64,000 bases of DNA. Source: Paenibacillus cellulosilyticus. GTDB taxonomy: Bacteria; Bacillota; Bacilli; Paenibacillales; Paenibacillaceae. Where the stretch lies: assembly GCF_003182255.1 (NCBI RefSeq), contig NZ_QGTQ01000035.1, positions 1 to 64,000 on the forward strand, in the 5' to 3' direction. Positions 9,721 to 19,010 of this stretch are shown here, piece by piece. Position 1 is the stretch's first letter; each line of letters begins with the position of its first letter. The translations under genes were made by a program, and so were the position numbers. The notes below the pieces were generated by a model that was not told where the DNA came from, ran no database searches, and worked only from the letters and a program-made list of their open reading frames with translations.

Positions 9721-11256
9721 TTATTTCTTACCATCCAGCTTACGCGCTAACCGCCGCAGCTCTTCCAGCTTCTCAGCCGACGGTGCAGCGTTCTGCTCTT
9801 GAGCCTGTACAATCGGTATCGCCGGCTTCCGTGCCGCGCCAGCCCCGGCTCGGCCTCTTCCGCGTCCTTGAGCTCCTCCTGAGCGCGAAGGCGCTGCAGC
9901 GCCAGCCTGCTGCTGGCGTGCCCGATCCGTTTCCATCTGCTGCTGTTCACGCACATAACCGACTGCCTTCTCGAACGTATCGATTCCCTTCAGCAGCATG
10001 TTAGAGGCAACTGCTTCAATAAACGTCTTCGTTACGCGCTGCGAATCGTTTGCGCCAATAACATAATGAATGAGTACGTTAATGACAGATGGAGGAAGCT
10101 TGTAATTCAAGTCGATCCGCTCGAAGGTCCGGTCGATCCATTCCGGCACAGCACCTGGGAAATATCGCTGAAGGAACCGTGTATGCGGCTCATTGCGCAT
10201 GAGCATGTTGTACTGCGCAACGTCACAGCGGCCTTCCAACTGCTTCGGAACCGGCATAAACAGCTCCTCCGGTACGCCATATTCATCTTCCTCATCCTGC
10301 TCGTCGTTATCCTCCGCAGCAGCCATCATGTTCGTTCTAGCCGTTATGCGCTGGCGGTCTGCTTCGCGCTTCTTATCCTGACGATACATTTGGTTCGCAC
10401 GAAGCTGAAGCTCGTCCACCAGCAGATCGCCTTGCGGCGTGAATACGCCGTCTTCATCAAGCAATCGGCAAATGTCGGCCGCGCCGATATTGTACTTGTA
10501 TGCGACGTAATTAAGCTGCGCCATGGCATCGTCGTCACCGCGCAGACGCTCGACATACTTGCGGTTGACCGCTCCGCGCGGGAAACGCATGAGCAGCTCC
10601 CCAACGGTAAGGCCTGCCGTCTCTGACGGCGGCGGCTTCGGTACCGAAGGCTGCCGGGACGGCGCCACTTCACTAAGCGCCTGCTCCAGCTCGTCATCGA
10701 CCTTCGACGTATTCAGACGAAACAGCTCGTAGAATGGCACCGAAATATTTTCTTTATTCCAACGCGCTTCTGCCAGCTCGTCCGGCTCCTTCGAATTGAA
10801 TGATTCACGCAGCGCGATAACCGCATACTTCCCGATCTGATCCCGCAGCAGCAGCGACAGATGCTGATTGCGGAAAAACTCTTCCGGTGACAGCGGCGCT
10901 GTAAGCTCATATTCGTATACATAATCATCATTGTCCGGCACTGCAAGCCGTGACGTTTGCAGAAGACCTACCGCTTCAAGCCGAGACGTATCGTTTAGCA
11001 GCCTTTTCCGTCCGTTCTCATTCATCTGCAGCCCAAGCGCCAGAAACAGCATCCGATGCGGCTCAACCGTGGAATAGCCTGTCCGTCCTTCCATGACGCT
11101 GTGGTACAGCAGCTGGTACAGTCCGATCGCTGAAGCGCCTATCATCGGCTGATAAATAAGAGAAAGCATCCGCGTGTCCAGCGGGCTTAGCGAAAAACCT
11201 CGAAACGTGTAGTATCGGTGGTGTTCCGTAAACTGCATCAAATGACCGATGCGCAT
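9721..11256 (-). CDS. dnaB: DnaB, replication initiation and membrane attachment protein
   Basis: This is the Firmicute DnaB, a DnaD-related protein for primosome assembly and origin attachment to the membrane, not the helicase of the same name in E. coli. The 511 residues include two DnaB/DnaD-type regions; the second contains YFPGAVPEWIDRTFERIDLN and the family pattern LPPSVINVLIHYV. A linker rich in Gly, Arg and Ala lies near the C terminus at about residues 460-490, an unusual low-complexity stretch. ATG at 11256 is preferred, with GGGGTGG six bases upstream; a GTG three codons earlier is also possible. Confidence 0.93.
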   Translation of the reverse strand: MRIGHLMQFTEHHRYYTFRGFSLSPLDTRMLSLIYQPMIGASAIGLYQLLYHSVMEGRTGYSTVEPHRMLFLALGLQMNENGRKRLLNDTSRLEAVGLLQTSRLAVPDNDDYVYEYELTAPLSPEEFFRNQHLSLLLRDQIGKYAVIALRESFNSKEPDELAEARWNKENISVPFYELFRLNTSKVDDELEQALSEVAPSRQPSVPKPPPSETAGLTVGELLMRFPRGAVNRKYVERLRGDDDAMAQLNYVAYKYNIGAADICRLLDEDGVFTPQGDLLVDELQLRANQMYRQDKKREADRQRITARTNMMAAAEDNDEQDEEDEYGVPEELFMPVPKQLEGRCDVAQYNMLMRNEPHTRFLQRYFPGAVPEWIDRTFERIDLNYKLPPSVINVLIHYVIGANDSQRVTKTFIEAVASNMLLKGIDTFEKAVGYVREQQQMETDRARQQQAGAAAPSRSGGAQGRGRGRAGAGAARKPAIPIVQAQEQNAAPSAEKLEELRRLARKLDGKK

Positions 11257-11333
11257 TGTATCCACCCCATCCGTTCTATGTTTCCTCTCATTCTATCACA
11301 AATGATGTGCCGCTTGGCATACGTCGAATAATG

Positions 11334-11353
11334 AAAAAACCTCCATCGAGGTC
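11334..11353 (-). terminator. second terminator downstream of yuiB
   Basis: ACCTC and GAGGT (11339-11352) form a small hairpin followed by six T on the minus strand. It backs up the hairpin at 11383-11412. Confidence 0.6.
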
Positions 11354-11382
11354 TGTCGAAGATGCGCGACCTGCTATGAAAG

Positions 11383-11412
11383 AAAATTCCCCCGATGCAC
11401 ACATCAGGGGAA
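11383..11412 (-). terminator. terminator of yuiB
   Basis: TTCCCCCGATG and CATCAGGGGAA form the stem, with a T-rich tail on the minus strand. Confidence 0.7.
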
Positions 11413-11432
11413 TCGATAAACTTTTTCGCACA

Positions 11433-11720
11433 CTAGAACATTTTGTAACCGCCGCGGCGGAGCGCTTGAATCGTCCAGCCACTGACGTAAGCACCAACAA
11501 GTGCCGTAATAGCCGGCAGCACATCTACGAATGTGAAGGATGTAAAGTTTTCGCTAAACGAAATGCTCTTATCCCATGTTCCCCAGATCATAAGCGGCAG
11601 CAGCACAATAATGAACAAATAAATAGGGAACCAGGTCGTCTTCATAAGCATATTCAGAATGAACCCGATGCCGAACATCATAATAAAGAACAGCACCATT
11701 GCCACGATCAATTGAACCAT
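11433..11720 (-). CDS. yuiB: YuiB-like membrane protein
   Basis: A 95-residue protein with three hydrophobic stretches: FFIMMFGIGFILNML at the N terminus, YLFIIVLLPLMIW in the middle, and a shorter one near VLPAITALVGAYV. The start (MVQLIVAMVLFFIMMFGIGF) matches the YuiB family of Bacillales. In Bacillus this family is encoded beside the NADH dehydrogenase homologue YumB, and here ndh is 3 kb away on the same strand. The function is unknown. Confidence 0.75.
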   Translation of the reverse strand: MVQLIVAMVLFFIMMFGIGFILNMLMKTTWFPIYLFIIVLLPLMIWGTWDKSISFSENFTSFTFVDVLPAITALVGAYVSGWTIQALRRGGYKMF

Positions 11721-11924
11721 ATGCCGTTAACCCCTTTACTCTACGTGAACGGACGTACGCATCCGTATTCTAGTATATGTATATCGATTTTATTCTAATG
11801 AAAGCGTGTGCTGAAGTCAATTTGCTATGATCAAATGTCACAAGTCCGCCATTTGCCGTATGGATGCCCATTACGCTACAATGAAAACAATTGAAAAAAA
11901 TAGGCAGCCACGGAGGTATTGAAA

Positions 11925-12671
11925 ATGAGTGAAGCAGCACAAACGTTAGAGGGCTGGTACGCCCTGCATGATTTCCGTTCGATCGACTGGCAGGCTTGGA
12001 AGGCAGCAAGCGCAGCTGAGCGCGCAGCTGCATCGGACGAGCTCCAATCGTTCCTCTCCGCATGGGAGCAAACAGGCGAGCAGAAGCAAGGCAGCACAGC
12101 GGTATACACGATCGTCGGCCAGAAGGCTGATTTCGTTATTTTCCACCTGCGCGAGACGCTCGAAGAGCTCAATGAACTCGAAACAGCGTTCAACAAATCG
12201 GCCTTTGCCGCTTTCACGAAACCAACGTACTCCTACGTCAGCATCGTTGAACTCAGTAACTACATGGGTCAACCCGGCGTAGATCCACTGCAAATCCCAG
12301 AGGTCGTTGCTCGCTTGAAGCCGGCACTTCCAAAGGCGAAGCATATTTGCTTCTACCCCATGAACAAACGTCGCGAAGGCGGCGACAACTGGTACATGCT
12401 GAGCATGGATGACCGCAAAACAATGATGCGCAGCCACGGCATGATCGGCCGTCAGTACGCTGGCAAAGTAAAGCAGATCATTACCGGCTCCGTCGGCTTC
12501 GACAACTGGGAATGGGGCGTTACGCTGTTCGCGGACGATGCGCTGCAATTCAAAAAGCTCGTATACGAAATGCGTTTCGATGAAGTAAGCGCACGATTTG
12601 GCGAGTTCGGCGACTTCTATGTCGGCAACCTGATGGATGCGGAGACGCTGACTAAGCTGCTGGCTATCTAA
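11925..12671 (+). CDS. hemQ: hydrogen peroxide-dependent heme synthase (coproheme decarboxylase)
   Basis: HemQ/ChdC decarboxylates coproheme to heme b in the coproporphyrin-dependent pathway of Gram-positive bacteria. The 248 residues fit the family. The expected heme-ligand His is H171 in [15 protein letters not shown], and the catalytic Tyr is Y144 in CFYPMNKRR. The start at 11925 is preceded by GGAGGT seven bases upstream. It is a single gene with its own terminator, divergent from yuiB. Confidence 0.95.
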   Translation: MSEAAQTLEGWYALHDFRSIDWQAWKAASAAERAAASDELQSFLSAWEQTGEQKQGSTAVYTIVGQKADFVIFHLRETLEELNELETAFNKSAFAAFTKPTYSYVSIVELSNYMGQPGVDPLQIPEVVARLKPALPKAKHICFYPMNKRREGGDNWYMLSMDDRKTMMRSHGMIGRQYAGKVKQIITGSVGFDNWEWGVTLFADDALQFKKLVYEMRFDEVSARFGEFGDFYVGNLMDAETLTKLLAI

Positions 12672-12678
12672 AATAGTA

Positions 12679-12716
12679 AAGAGGACGAGGGCATAGCGCC
12701 TACGTCCTCTTCTTTT
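12679..12716 (+). terminator. terminator of hemQ
   Basis: AAGAGGACG at 12679-12687 pairs with CGTCCTCTT at 12703-12711, followed by TTTT. Confidence 0.75.
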
Positions 12717-12739
12717 GTTATGGCCGCACCCCTACGCTG

Positions 12740-14458
12740 CTATGCTTTGAACTTCGCTATCATATCGGTCATTTGGTTCGCCATGCCGGAGAGGGACTCC
12801 GATGAGGCGAAGATTTGACGCATCGATGCGGACTGTTCCTCGGCCGAAGCCGTAACGCGTGCGAACTGCTGCGATGCCAATTGAATACTGCTCGCCAGCT
12901 CCGTGCTGGCAGCATTGGCCTCCTTCGAGCCCTCAGCCATACGTGCAGCCACATCCGACAGCTCGTCCATCTGCGCCGACACTTTGCCAATGTCTTCTGT
13001 AATGGAGGCGAAAGCGAGCTCTGCGCGTCGTGCGATAATAAGTCCCTGCTCCGCTTCTTGGTTGCCACTCGTTACGGATTGAACAATTCGCTCAATCCGG
13101 CTAAGCATGTCCGTGATCAGTTCTGCAACGACGCGGGCAGATTCCTCCGACTGCGCAGCAAGCTTCCTCACCTGCTCGGCAACAACTGCGAAGCCGCGAC
13201 CTTCCTCGCCTGCTCTAGCCGCTTCAATTGCGGCATTGAGCGACAGCAGGTTCGTCTGGGAAGCAATCGCGCCAATCATCTCCATAACGGATCGAATTTG
13301 GTCCGAATGCTCCGATAAATTCTCAACATCCTCTTTCATCTGCGCCGTATTCCGGTGGATCGATTCCATCTGAGCTAATGCCTGTTGAACCGATTGCCCG
13401 CCCGCAGCCGCCTCTGCCGCTGTATCATGAGAAGCTGCCGCAACAACATTCGCAGCACTCGCAATACGCTGCACGGAATAATCGGTCTCGATAATGGCGG
13501 ACATGACGTCCTCGGAGCGGTTGGTCTGTTTAACGCTCTCTACCTCGGTCACACGAATCAAGTCCGCGATCTGATCGGCATTATATTGCGTATGCTCGGC
13601 GCTTGCCGTCAATTCTTGTGATGCGGAGTGCAGTTGAACCGCATTATCATTCAAGCGGCTTATCATGACCCGCAGATCATCGACCATCGATTGGAATGCA
13701 CCTGCCAGCCTACCTGTCTCATCCTTGCCTCGTGCCGTTACACGTACAGTCAGATCCCCCTGTTGGACACGCGCCATCTCCTGTGTCAGACGCTTCAATG
13801 GACTGACAAGTCGCTTAGCGAATAACAGCGTAATAACAAGCGAAATAACTAGAACGGCCAGCCCTATGATTAACGCCGTTGTACGGTTCCGCTGCATGAG
13901 TGCGTACACATCCGTCGCGTCGAAATCTGCTCCGACTACGCCAATCATTGCGCCTGCTCCGTTGAGAATTGGAATGTAGGCGGTGACGGTTGCTCCGTAT
14001 TCTTCATCATTCGTCAGCTCGCCAACCATCGGCTTCTTCTCATCAAATGTTCGAACAAGACCAGGGAACTGCTCCTCTTCCACCTCGCCAAGCGCAGATA
14101 CATCCTCTGTCTGTTCAAGCGGAGCGCCATCTACCATGTAATAGTATTCGGCCTGTCCATTCTGTACGGTTCTGCCCATCGTATAGAGATACTTCAACCC
14201 ATACGCCTGTTTCATCTCATCGAGTTTCACGCGAAGCTCTGCATAATAACCATCGGTGCTGCTCTCGGGCGTCAACGCTCCATACTGCTCCGTATCAATG
14301 ATGGAGGCTGCATGCTCGGCAATGGTCTGCGCCTGCGTTCCAAGCGAATGCACGACAAGCCGCTGCGCGTCATTCACGATGGTGAAGCCGAGCACGGCGG
14401 CGGAAATCGTAATAATGATGGAAAATACAAGCACGATGCGAGTCTGTAAGCTGTTCAT
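12740..14458 (-). CDS. methyl-accepting chemotaxis protein
   Basis: A 572-residue transmembrane chemoreceptor. It has an N-terminal membrane helix (residues about 8-28), an extracellular Cache-like sensor of about 150 residues, a second helix ([18 protein letters not shown]), a HAMP domain ([17 protein letters not shown]), and a long signalling coiled coil. The hairpin tip [17 protein letters not shown] contacts CheA and CheW. The ligand cannot be inferred. The start at 14458 has AAGGGG upstream and directly precedes the first helix. No other chemotaxis genes are nearby. Confidence 0.93.
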   Translation of the reverse strand: MNSLQTRIVLVFSIIITISAAVLGFTIVNDAQRLVVHSLGTQAQTIAEHAASIIDTEQYGALTPESSTDGYYAELRVKLDEMKQAYGLKYLYTMGRTVQNGQAEYYYMVDGAPLEQTEDVSALGEVEEEQFPGLVRTFDEKKPMVGELTNDEEYGATVTAYIPILNGAGAMIGVVGADFDATDVYALMQRNRTTALIIGLAVLVISLVITLLFAKRLVSPLKRLTQEMARVQQGDLTVRVTARGKDETGRLAGAFQSMVDDLRVMISRLNDNAVQLHSASQELTASAEHTQYNADQIADLIRVTEVESVKQTNRSEDVMSAIIETDYSVQRIASAANVVAAASHDTAAEAAAGGQSVQQALAQMESIHRNTAQMKEDVENLSEHSDQIRSVMEMIGAIASQTNLLSLNAAIEAARAGEEGRGFAVVAEQVRKLAAQSEESARVVAELITDMLSRIERIVQSVTSGNQEAEQGLIIARRAELAFASITEDIGKVSAQMDELSDVAARMAEGSKEANAASTELASSIQLASQQFARVTASAEEQSASMRQIFASSESLSGMANQMTDMIAKFKA

Positions 14459-14485
14459 CCATGAAACCCCTTCCAAGATGCGCAC

Positions 14486-14536
14486 AAAAAAAGCGCTCGC
14501 CTACAACATAACAAAGTCATGCTGTAAGCGAGCGCT
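14486..14536 (-). terminator. terminator of the ndh operon
   Basis: AGCGCTCGC at 14492-14500 pairs with GCGAGCGCT at 14528-14536, with inner pairing and seven T on the minus strand. Confidence 0.8.
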
Positions 14537-14565
14537 CTTGATGTATCGTCACTAGTTGTGATTGA

Positions 14566-14847
14566 TTAGTCGTCGTCTTCGTTATCGAGTTCCGCTAGTT
14601 CCGCTGCCAGCTGTTGGCGACGTTTCTCTTCCAAGTACTCTGCCGTAGCCCGATCACGCTCACGGCCTTTATCCTTCAACCGTTCGATGGCAGGCATAAT
14701 GAGCAGGTCGACTTCTTTCTGGACATGGTAGGCCAGATCGTAGCGATCTTGGGATTCAAGAAAGGAACCAACTTCCATAAGCGAATTATATCGATCAAGC
14801 TCGTCTCTTGTCAACAAACCACGAACTTGCACGCTGCAATGGCGCAT
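14566..14847 (-). CDS. hypothetical protein coupled to ndh
   Basis: A 93-residue protein of unknown function. Its ATG overlaps the ndh stop codon (TAATG), which is strong evidence for translational coupling; the longer in-frame reading into ndh is a shadow. The sequence is charged and mostly helical: a middle region (RDELDRYNSLMEVGSFLESQ) followed by a long amphipathic helix and an acidic tail rich in Glu and Asp. No family was recognised. The coupling suggests it works with, or is produced in proportion to, the NADH dehydrogenase. Confidence 0.7.
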   Translation of the reverse strand: MRHCSVQVRGLLTRDELDRYNSLMEVGSFLESQDRYDLAYHVQKEVDLLIMPAIERLKDKGRERDRATAEYLEEKRRQQLAAELAELDNEDDD

Positions 14848-16052
14848 TATAGGAATTTTCCTTTGCGGAACACAAGTGGCAGACCACCGATAATGAATAG
14901 GTAGCGGATGTCGATCAGCTTTTTCAGCCAAGCAGCGACACGGCCTTTATACTTCTTGCCGAATGCGATGCCGACAGCCTCCCCCTTGCCGAGCGACGCA
15001 ACCGTGCCTTTGTTGCTGAATACGAAATTTTTCAGCGGCTGGTTACGGATCGATGCGACCAGGTTGTGCGCACATACAACGCCCTGCTGCATAGCGATCT
15101 GTGCCGTTGGCGGATATGGACGCCCTTCCGGATTAAACATAAGCGAGTTGTCGCCCACGACGTATACATGGTCGCTGCCCGGAACGCGTAGTTGGTCATC
15201 CACCTTCACGCGGCCGCGCATCGTCTCGAAGCCTGCTTCCTCGATCAAGCGGTTACCGCGAACACCGCCGGACCAGATAACGGTCTGCGAACGGATCTCT
15301 TCCTGCGGATCTTCGCCCTTCTGTACAACGACGCCGTCTTGGGAGCACGATTTGATCGCCGTGCCGATTTTGAACGTAACACCTTTCTTCGTCAGCACGT
15401 TCATCGCATACTCAACAAGCTCGGGATCAAAGCCAGGAAGCGCGGATGGGCCGGCTTCAACGTTATAAATCTTCACCAGATTCGGATCTACGTCGAACTC
15501 CTTGCACAGTTCTGGGATACGGTCTGCGAGTTCTCCGACAAACTCGATGCCCGTGAAGCCTGCGCCGCCGATAACGAACGTCAGGTAGTCCGTGCGATGC
15601 GGTTCACGCTTGAAGCGCGCGAATTGATATTCAATATGCTCGCGGATAAGGCGAACCGAGTTAATGCTGCGAATGTTCATGGCATGCTCAAGCAGACCTG
15701 GAATGCCGAACGTTTCCGGCTCGCCGCCAAGGCCAATAACAAGATAGTCATACGACAGCGTACCGTCTTCGAGGATGACTTTCTTATCCTGTGGACGAAT
15801 TTGAACAACCGTCGATTTGACGAAATCAATTTTAAACTCATCGATCAGCTTCGAAATGCTGACGCGGGCATTCTCGGGATTGTCCGTGCCTGCAGCTGGC
15901 ATATGAAGATGAGTCGTTATATAGTGATAATCGTGTTTATTCACGAGCGTAACGTCTGCTTCATTATAATTAAGCTGCTTTTGCAGACGAAGTGCCGTCA
16001 GTACGCCACCATAGCCGGCGCCTAAAATGACGATTTTCGGAATATTGCTCAT
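14847..16052 (-). CDS. ndh: type II NADH dehydrogenase (NAD(P)/FAD-dependent oxidoreductase)
   Basis: A single-subunit, non-proton-pumping NADH:quinone oxidoreductase of 401 residues. The N-terminal FAD-binding GAGYGG is at residues 11-16. A second nucleotide fold contains FVIGGAGFTGIEFVGEL, and the C-terminal FAD contact is VYVVGDNS. The C terminus has the basic amphipathic helix used for membrane attachment in NDH-2 (FGKKYKGRVAAWLKKLIDIRYL). It resembles the YumB/YjlD proteins of Bacillus. A Rex-like operator lies upstream, which would tie expression to the NADH/NAD+ ratio. Confidence 0.9.
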   Translation of the reverse strand: MSNIPKIVILGAGYGGVLTALRLQKQLNYNEADVTLVNKHDYHYITTHLHMPAAGTDNPENARVSISKLIDEFKIDFVKSTVVQIRPQDKKVILEDGTLSYDYLVIGLGGEPETFGIPGLLEHAMNIRSINSVRLIREHIEYQFARFKREPHRTDYLTFVIGGAGFTGIEFVGELADRIPELCKEFDVDPNLVKIYNVEAGPSALPGFDPELVEYAMNVLTKKGVTFKIGTAIKSCSQDGVVVQKGEDPQEEIRSQTVIWSGGVRGNRLIEEAGFETMRGRVKVDDQLRVPGSDHVYVVGDNSLMFNPEGRPYPPTAQIAMQQGVVCAHNLVASIRNQPLKNFVFSNKGTVASLGKGEAVGIAFGKKYKGRVAAWLKKLIDIRYLFIIGGLPLVFRKGKFL

Positions 16053-16374
16053 GATTTGAATCCCATCCTATCCGTTGTTTATATGTGTATCTATATAGGT
16101 GATCGATAACATTATTCTATGTGAAAAATTACACAAGGCTAAAATTAAAATAATAAGTATGTCTCTTCTTTTCTAAAAAAGTTGTCCGTTGCAGTGTCGA
16201 CAGAGCATGTCGAACGTAATATCCATGAAAAATGATACATAGTTTTCATGAAAAGTTCAATGGTTAAATATACGAAAATGTTCGTCAGAAGTTCCAATCG
16301 GTTGCTTCCTGACACTGCTTTGAAGAGCTATAATGAAAGCATACGTCCGGTCAGAAAGAGACCTTCTATTTTCC
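16053..16374. other. divergent intergenic region between ndh and yumC
   Basis: AT-rich region with no supported gene. It holds the ndh promoter and Rex-like site on the left. The short open frame at 16248-16439 has no ribosome site and no recognisable features. Confidence 0.5.
16119..16136 (-). promoter_or_regulatory. putative Rex operator before ndh
   Basis: On the minus strand TTGTGTAATTTTTCACAT matches 15 of 18 positions of the redox repressor consensus TTGTGAAATATTTCACAA. It sits immediately upstream of TAGAAT, a good -10 element, so binding would block the ndh promoter. Rex is known to control ndh in Bacillus. Confidence 0.6.
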
Positions 16375-16418
16375 TTGACAGGACTGCTGACTGCCCTTAC
16401 TTAAGCGTATGCTTAAGT
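16375..16418 (+). promoter_or_regulatory. candidate yumC promoter and operator palindrome
   Basis: TTGACA at 16375-16380 is followed after 17 bases by a weak -10, TACTTA (16398-16403). The perfect inverted repeat ACTTAAGC-GTAT-GCTTAAGT at 16399-16418 overlaps that -10 and the likely start site, an arrangement expected for a repressor operator. Confidence 0.5.
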
Positions 16419-16493
16419 AGCGTCTTTTGCCTATGCTGATCTGAATGAATCTGTTTGCTTTGCAATGCGCATTCACAATTCAGGAGGTGCAAC

Positions 16494-17504
16494 ATGTCCA
16501 ATATACCCCAGCAACCACTCGATGAATCCGTTACCGATATTATCGTGATCGGAGGAGGCCCTACAGGGATGTTTGCCGCATTCTACTGCGGGATGCGTCA
16601 AGCCTCTGTCAAGATTATTGAAAGTATGCCCCAACTTGGCGGCCAGCTCGCAGCCCTTTATCCGGAGAAATACATTTATGATGTAGCTGGATTTCCGAAG
16701 GTCACTGCCGGGGAGCTTGTCCATCAGCTGCAAGAGCAGATGAAGCTGTTCGACTCCGAGGTATGTCTGGAGGAGAAAGTAACGCAGGTCATCAAACGCG
16801 ATGAGCGGTTATTCGAGGTTCAGACCGATAAGTCCGTCTACTTCGCTAAATCTGTCATCATTACCGCTGGTGTTGGTGCATTCGAGCCAAGAAGACTTGA
16901 GCTGCCGGAAGCTGCACGATACGAGAAAAGGAACTTGCACTACTTTGTAAGTGATCTGCAGAAGTTCGCGGGGCAAAACGTCGTCATTAGCGGCGGAGGA
17001 GATTCCGCTGTTGACTGGGCACTTATGCTGGAGCCGATTGCTGCAAGCGTTACGCTTGTCCATCGGCGCGATAAATTCCGGGCGCATGAGCATAGTGTAG
17101 ACAATTTATATAAATCAAGTGTCCGGCTGGCCACCTCTAATGAAATCGTTGAGCTGCACGGCGCTGACGCTATCGAGCAGGTGACGCTGGAGCATGTGAA
17201 AACGAAGGAGCGGCAGGAGCTAAGCGTAGACGCTGTTATCGTTAATTTCGGCTTTATCTCTTCTCTTGGTCCAATTGCCGAATGGGGAATCCATATCGAC
17301 GGCGGTTCAATCGTCGTCGACTCCAGAATGGAAACGAGCATACCGGGTATATTCGCAGCTGGCGACATTGCAACTTACCCTGGCAAACTAAAGCTGATTG
17401 CCGTCGGGTTCGGCGAGGCTCCAACTGCGGTGAACAACGCCAAAGTTTATATTGATCCGAACGCGAAGCTGTCGCCCGGCCATAGCAGCAATATGAAGCT
17501 ATAA
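16494..17504 (+). CDS. yumC: ferredoxin--NADP+ reductase, thioredoxin-reductase type
   Basis: A 336-residue flavoprotein with the thioredoxin-reductase fold but without the CxxC redox pair, as in YumC-type ferredoxin/flavodoxin-NADP reductases. It has an FAD motif [14 protein letters not shown] near residue 20, a NADPH motif [11 protein letters not shown] near residue 165, and a C-terminal FAD contact ([25 protein letters not shown]). It would supply reduced ferredoxin or flavodoxin. AGGAGG lies 6 bases before the ATG. Confidence 0.93.
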   Translation: MSNIPQQPLDESVTDIIVIGGGPTGMFAAFYCGMRQASVKIIESMPQLGGQLAALYPEKYIYDVAGFPKVTAGELVHQLQEQMKLFDSEVCLEEKVTQVIKRDERLFEVQTDKSVYFAKSVIITAGVGAFEPRRLELPEAARYEKRNLHYFVSDLQKFAGQNVVISGGGDSAVDWALMLEPIAASVTLVHRRDKFRAHEHSVDNLYKSSVRLATSNEIVELHGADAIEQVTLEHVKTKERQELSVDAVIVNFGFISSLGPIAEWGIHIDGGSIVVDSRMETSIPGIFAAGDIATYPGKLKLIAVGFGEAPTAVNNAKVYIDPNAKLSPGHSSNMKL

Positions 17505-17611
17505 GCACTCCTTTATCGATGCTAAAGCCATAATGGAAATCTAATCATCCGAAAGAAAATAGGGTATCCTACCTTGGAAATGATTCATCGACACCGAGGA
17601 GGGATACCCAT

Positions 17612-17854
17612 ATGTTATTGTGCGCGGTTTGCAATGGCATCCGAATGCTTGATCTCGTCTGCCCCGCGTGCTCTTATGCTGCAGAAGACTACGGCAGGGC
17701 TAGTGACTGGAACGGACCATACGCGCCTTATGAACCCATTGAATTCGAGGATATGTTCGCAGCTACTCAACTAGAGGACGTACCTGTATGCCGTCATTCA
17801 GCTTATTGCTCGCATTGCTCCCACACGTTCGTTGTTGAGGTCGTGATGGAGTGA
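17612..17854 (+). CDS. small Cys-rich protein, possible zinc ribbon
   Basis: An 80-residue protein with two Cys pairs, C4/C7 and C17/C20, near the N terminus and three more Cys at 60, 66 and 69. The spacing (CxxC, CxxC, CxxC) is that of treble-clef or zinc-ribbon folds and suggests one or two metal sites. Between them is an acidic, aromatic linker. AGGAGGG lies about 8 bases before the ATG, so translation is likely. No family was recognised. It is convergent with sda, with only 35 bases between the stops. Confidence 0.7.
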   Translation: MLLCAVCNGIRMLDLVCPACSYAAEDYGRASDWNGPYAPYEPIEFEDMFAATQLEDVPVCRHSAYCSHCSHTFVVEVVME

Positions 17855-17889
17855 GCCCATTTCGCGATGAAGCTTTCGTTCTGGCCGCT

Positions 17890-18033
17890 CTACGCTCCTA
17901 AACGGTAGCTGTCTGGGTTGATCCCTCTGCGTTGTATCTCACTTAGGAGCAATCGAATAAATTCCGTTTCGAGATGTAATTGTACCGCCATATAATAAGA
18001 GTCAACCAGCAGGTCATCAGACAGCAGCTCCAT
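17890..18033 (-). CDS. sda: sporulation histidine kinase inhibitor Sda
   Basis: A 47-residue peptide, MELLSDDLLVDSYYMAVQLH at its N terminus, easily missed because of its size. It matches the Sda family: an N-terminal LSDxLLxxSYxxA motif, then a second helix containing FIRLLLSEIQRRG. Sda binds the dimerisation domain of sporulation kinases and stops phosphate flow to Spo0A when replication is disturbed or newly started. The ATG is preceded by AAAGGAG eight bases upstream. Several DnaA-box-like sites lie 80-180 bases upstream, as expected for a DnaA-controlled sda. The C terminus differs from the Bacillus version. Confidence 0.88.
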   Translation of the reverse strand: MELLSDDLLVDSYYMAVQLHLETEFIRLLLSEIQRRGINPDSYRLGA

Positions 18034-18112
18034 GTCCCACACTCCTTTCCACTTGTTTCCGTTTTTCCTAACTCATCTTAGCATGGGCCTAAAAACGGAA
18101 CAAGCGTTCCGA

Positions 18113-18211
18113 ATATCCACAATATCGTGTGGACAGCGTGTGTACAAGATGTGGGAAAACAGCAAATTACAAGCAGGAGCTAAGGCTAATATGTGGATAC
18201 TCTTATTCACA
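18113..18211. promoter_or_regulatory. cluster of DnaA boxes upstream of sda
   Basis: Compared with TTATNCACA, the stretch holds TTATTCACA at 18203-18211 (perfect), GTATCCACA read on the minus strand at 18192-18200 (one mismatch), ATATCCACA at 18113-18121 (one mismatch) and two weaker minus-strand sites at 18128-18136 and 18150-18158 (two mismatches each). Five sites in about 100 bases is far above chance. DnaA is known to control sda in Bacillus. Confidence 0.75.
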
Positions 18212-18338
18212 GCCTTGGGATAGCGATTTCGCATAAAAAACTTTAATCAGCACTAAGTGGAATAATTAACATTTTGTATCATATACTATGTGGTTATGCT
18301 CCACGATGAAGAAGGAATTCCCCGAAACCCTCCTTCTT

Positions 18339-19010
18339 TTATTGCGGTCTCGTGTTCACTTCGAAGATCCAGATCTTACCGTTCTTATCGATGCCGTAGT
18401 CGAAGCCAAGCTGGCCGATGCCTGGGAACTTCGTTTCAAGCACTCGTGTTGCCGTAACCGTAAGCGTGCGCATTTCTTGCTTCTTACTGGCGACCATGCC
18501 TGACGACAACGAACGGCTAATTCCCTGCGCTGCTGTCATCATCGTGCCGCCCCGGCACAAATTCGTGACGAACAGCCCTGGCTTCGCAAGACGTCCAACC
18601 ATGGAACGATATACCCATCCCGTTTCCGTCTTAACATATTTGACCCGGTAGTCGATTGGACGCCCTCCGATTGTCGCAAGGCGAATGCCTTTCTGGATCA
18701 AATAAGAACGTTTCTTCTTTACTCTATTCAGTGCAGCATACAGCCCATCGAACGAGGAAGCATAGCCTTTCTTTGAATAGTACGTATATGCGTAACCGTT
18801 TCCTTCCTTCTGCACCTTGATGACACCGTGGCCACCCGCTCCGCAAACCGGTTTGATAACGACCATTTCATGCTCGCTAAGCATCGATTTCAAATGATTA
18901 GCTGAATAAATCCGTGTTGGCGGAACATGCGCTGCCAGAAGGGTGTTGCTGAGAAGTGCAGCTGTTTTGACCCATTTGCTAGCCAGCTGTCTGCTATGCG
19001 ACTCTACCAT
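18339..19010 (-). CDS. YheC/YheD-type ATP-grasp protein, spore-coat associated family
   Basis: The 223-residue protein has the ATP-grasp layout: VVIKPVCGAGGHGVIKV is the ATP-binding glycine-rich loop, and the C-terminal IGQLGFDYGIDKNGKIWIFEVNTRP carries the metal-binding Glu and Asn. This pattern defines the YheC/YheD family, annotated as endospore coat-associated in Bacillales; the reaction is not known. The start at 19010 follows AGGGAG by 9 bases; 13 residues further upstream is an alternative ATG (19049) with a weaker site. It is a short member of the family. Confidence 0.8.
   Translation of the reverse strand: MVESHSRQLASKWVKTAALLSNTLLAAHVPPTRIYSANHLKSMLSEHEMVVIKPVCGAGGHGVIKVQKEGNGYAYTYYSKKGYASSFDGLYAALNRVKKKRSYLIQKGIRLATIGGRPIDYRVKYVKTETGWVYRSMVGRLAKPGLFVTNLCRGGTMMTAAQGISRSLSSGMVASKKQEMRTLTVTATRVLETKFPGIGQLGFDYGIDKNGKIWIFEVNTRPQ

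Noticed and set aside
12500-12720. Any tRNA or rRNA gene in the window
   Set aside because: No cloverleaf with GGTTCGAATCC-like arm or rRNA segment was recognised here or elsewhere by eye; a covariance scan would be needed to exclude it formally.
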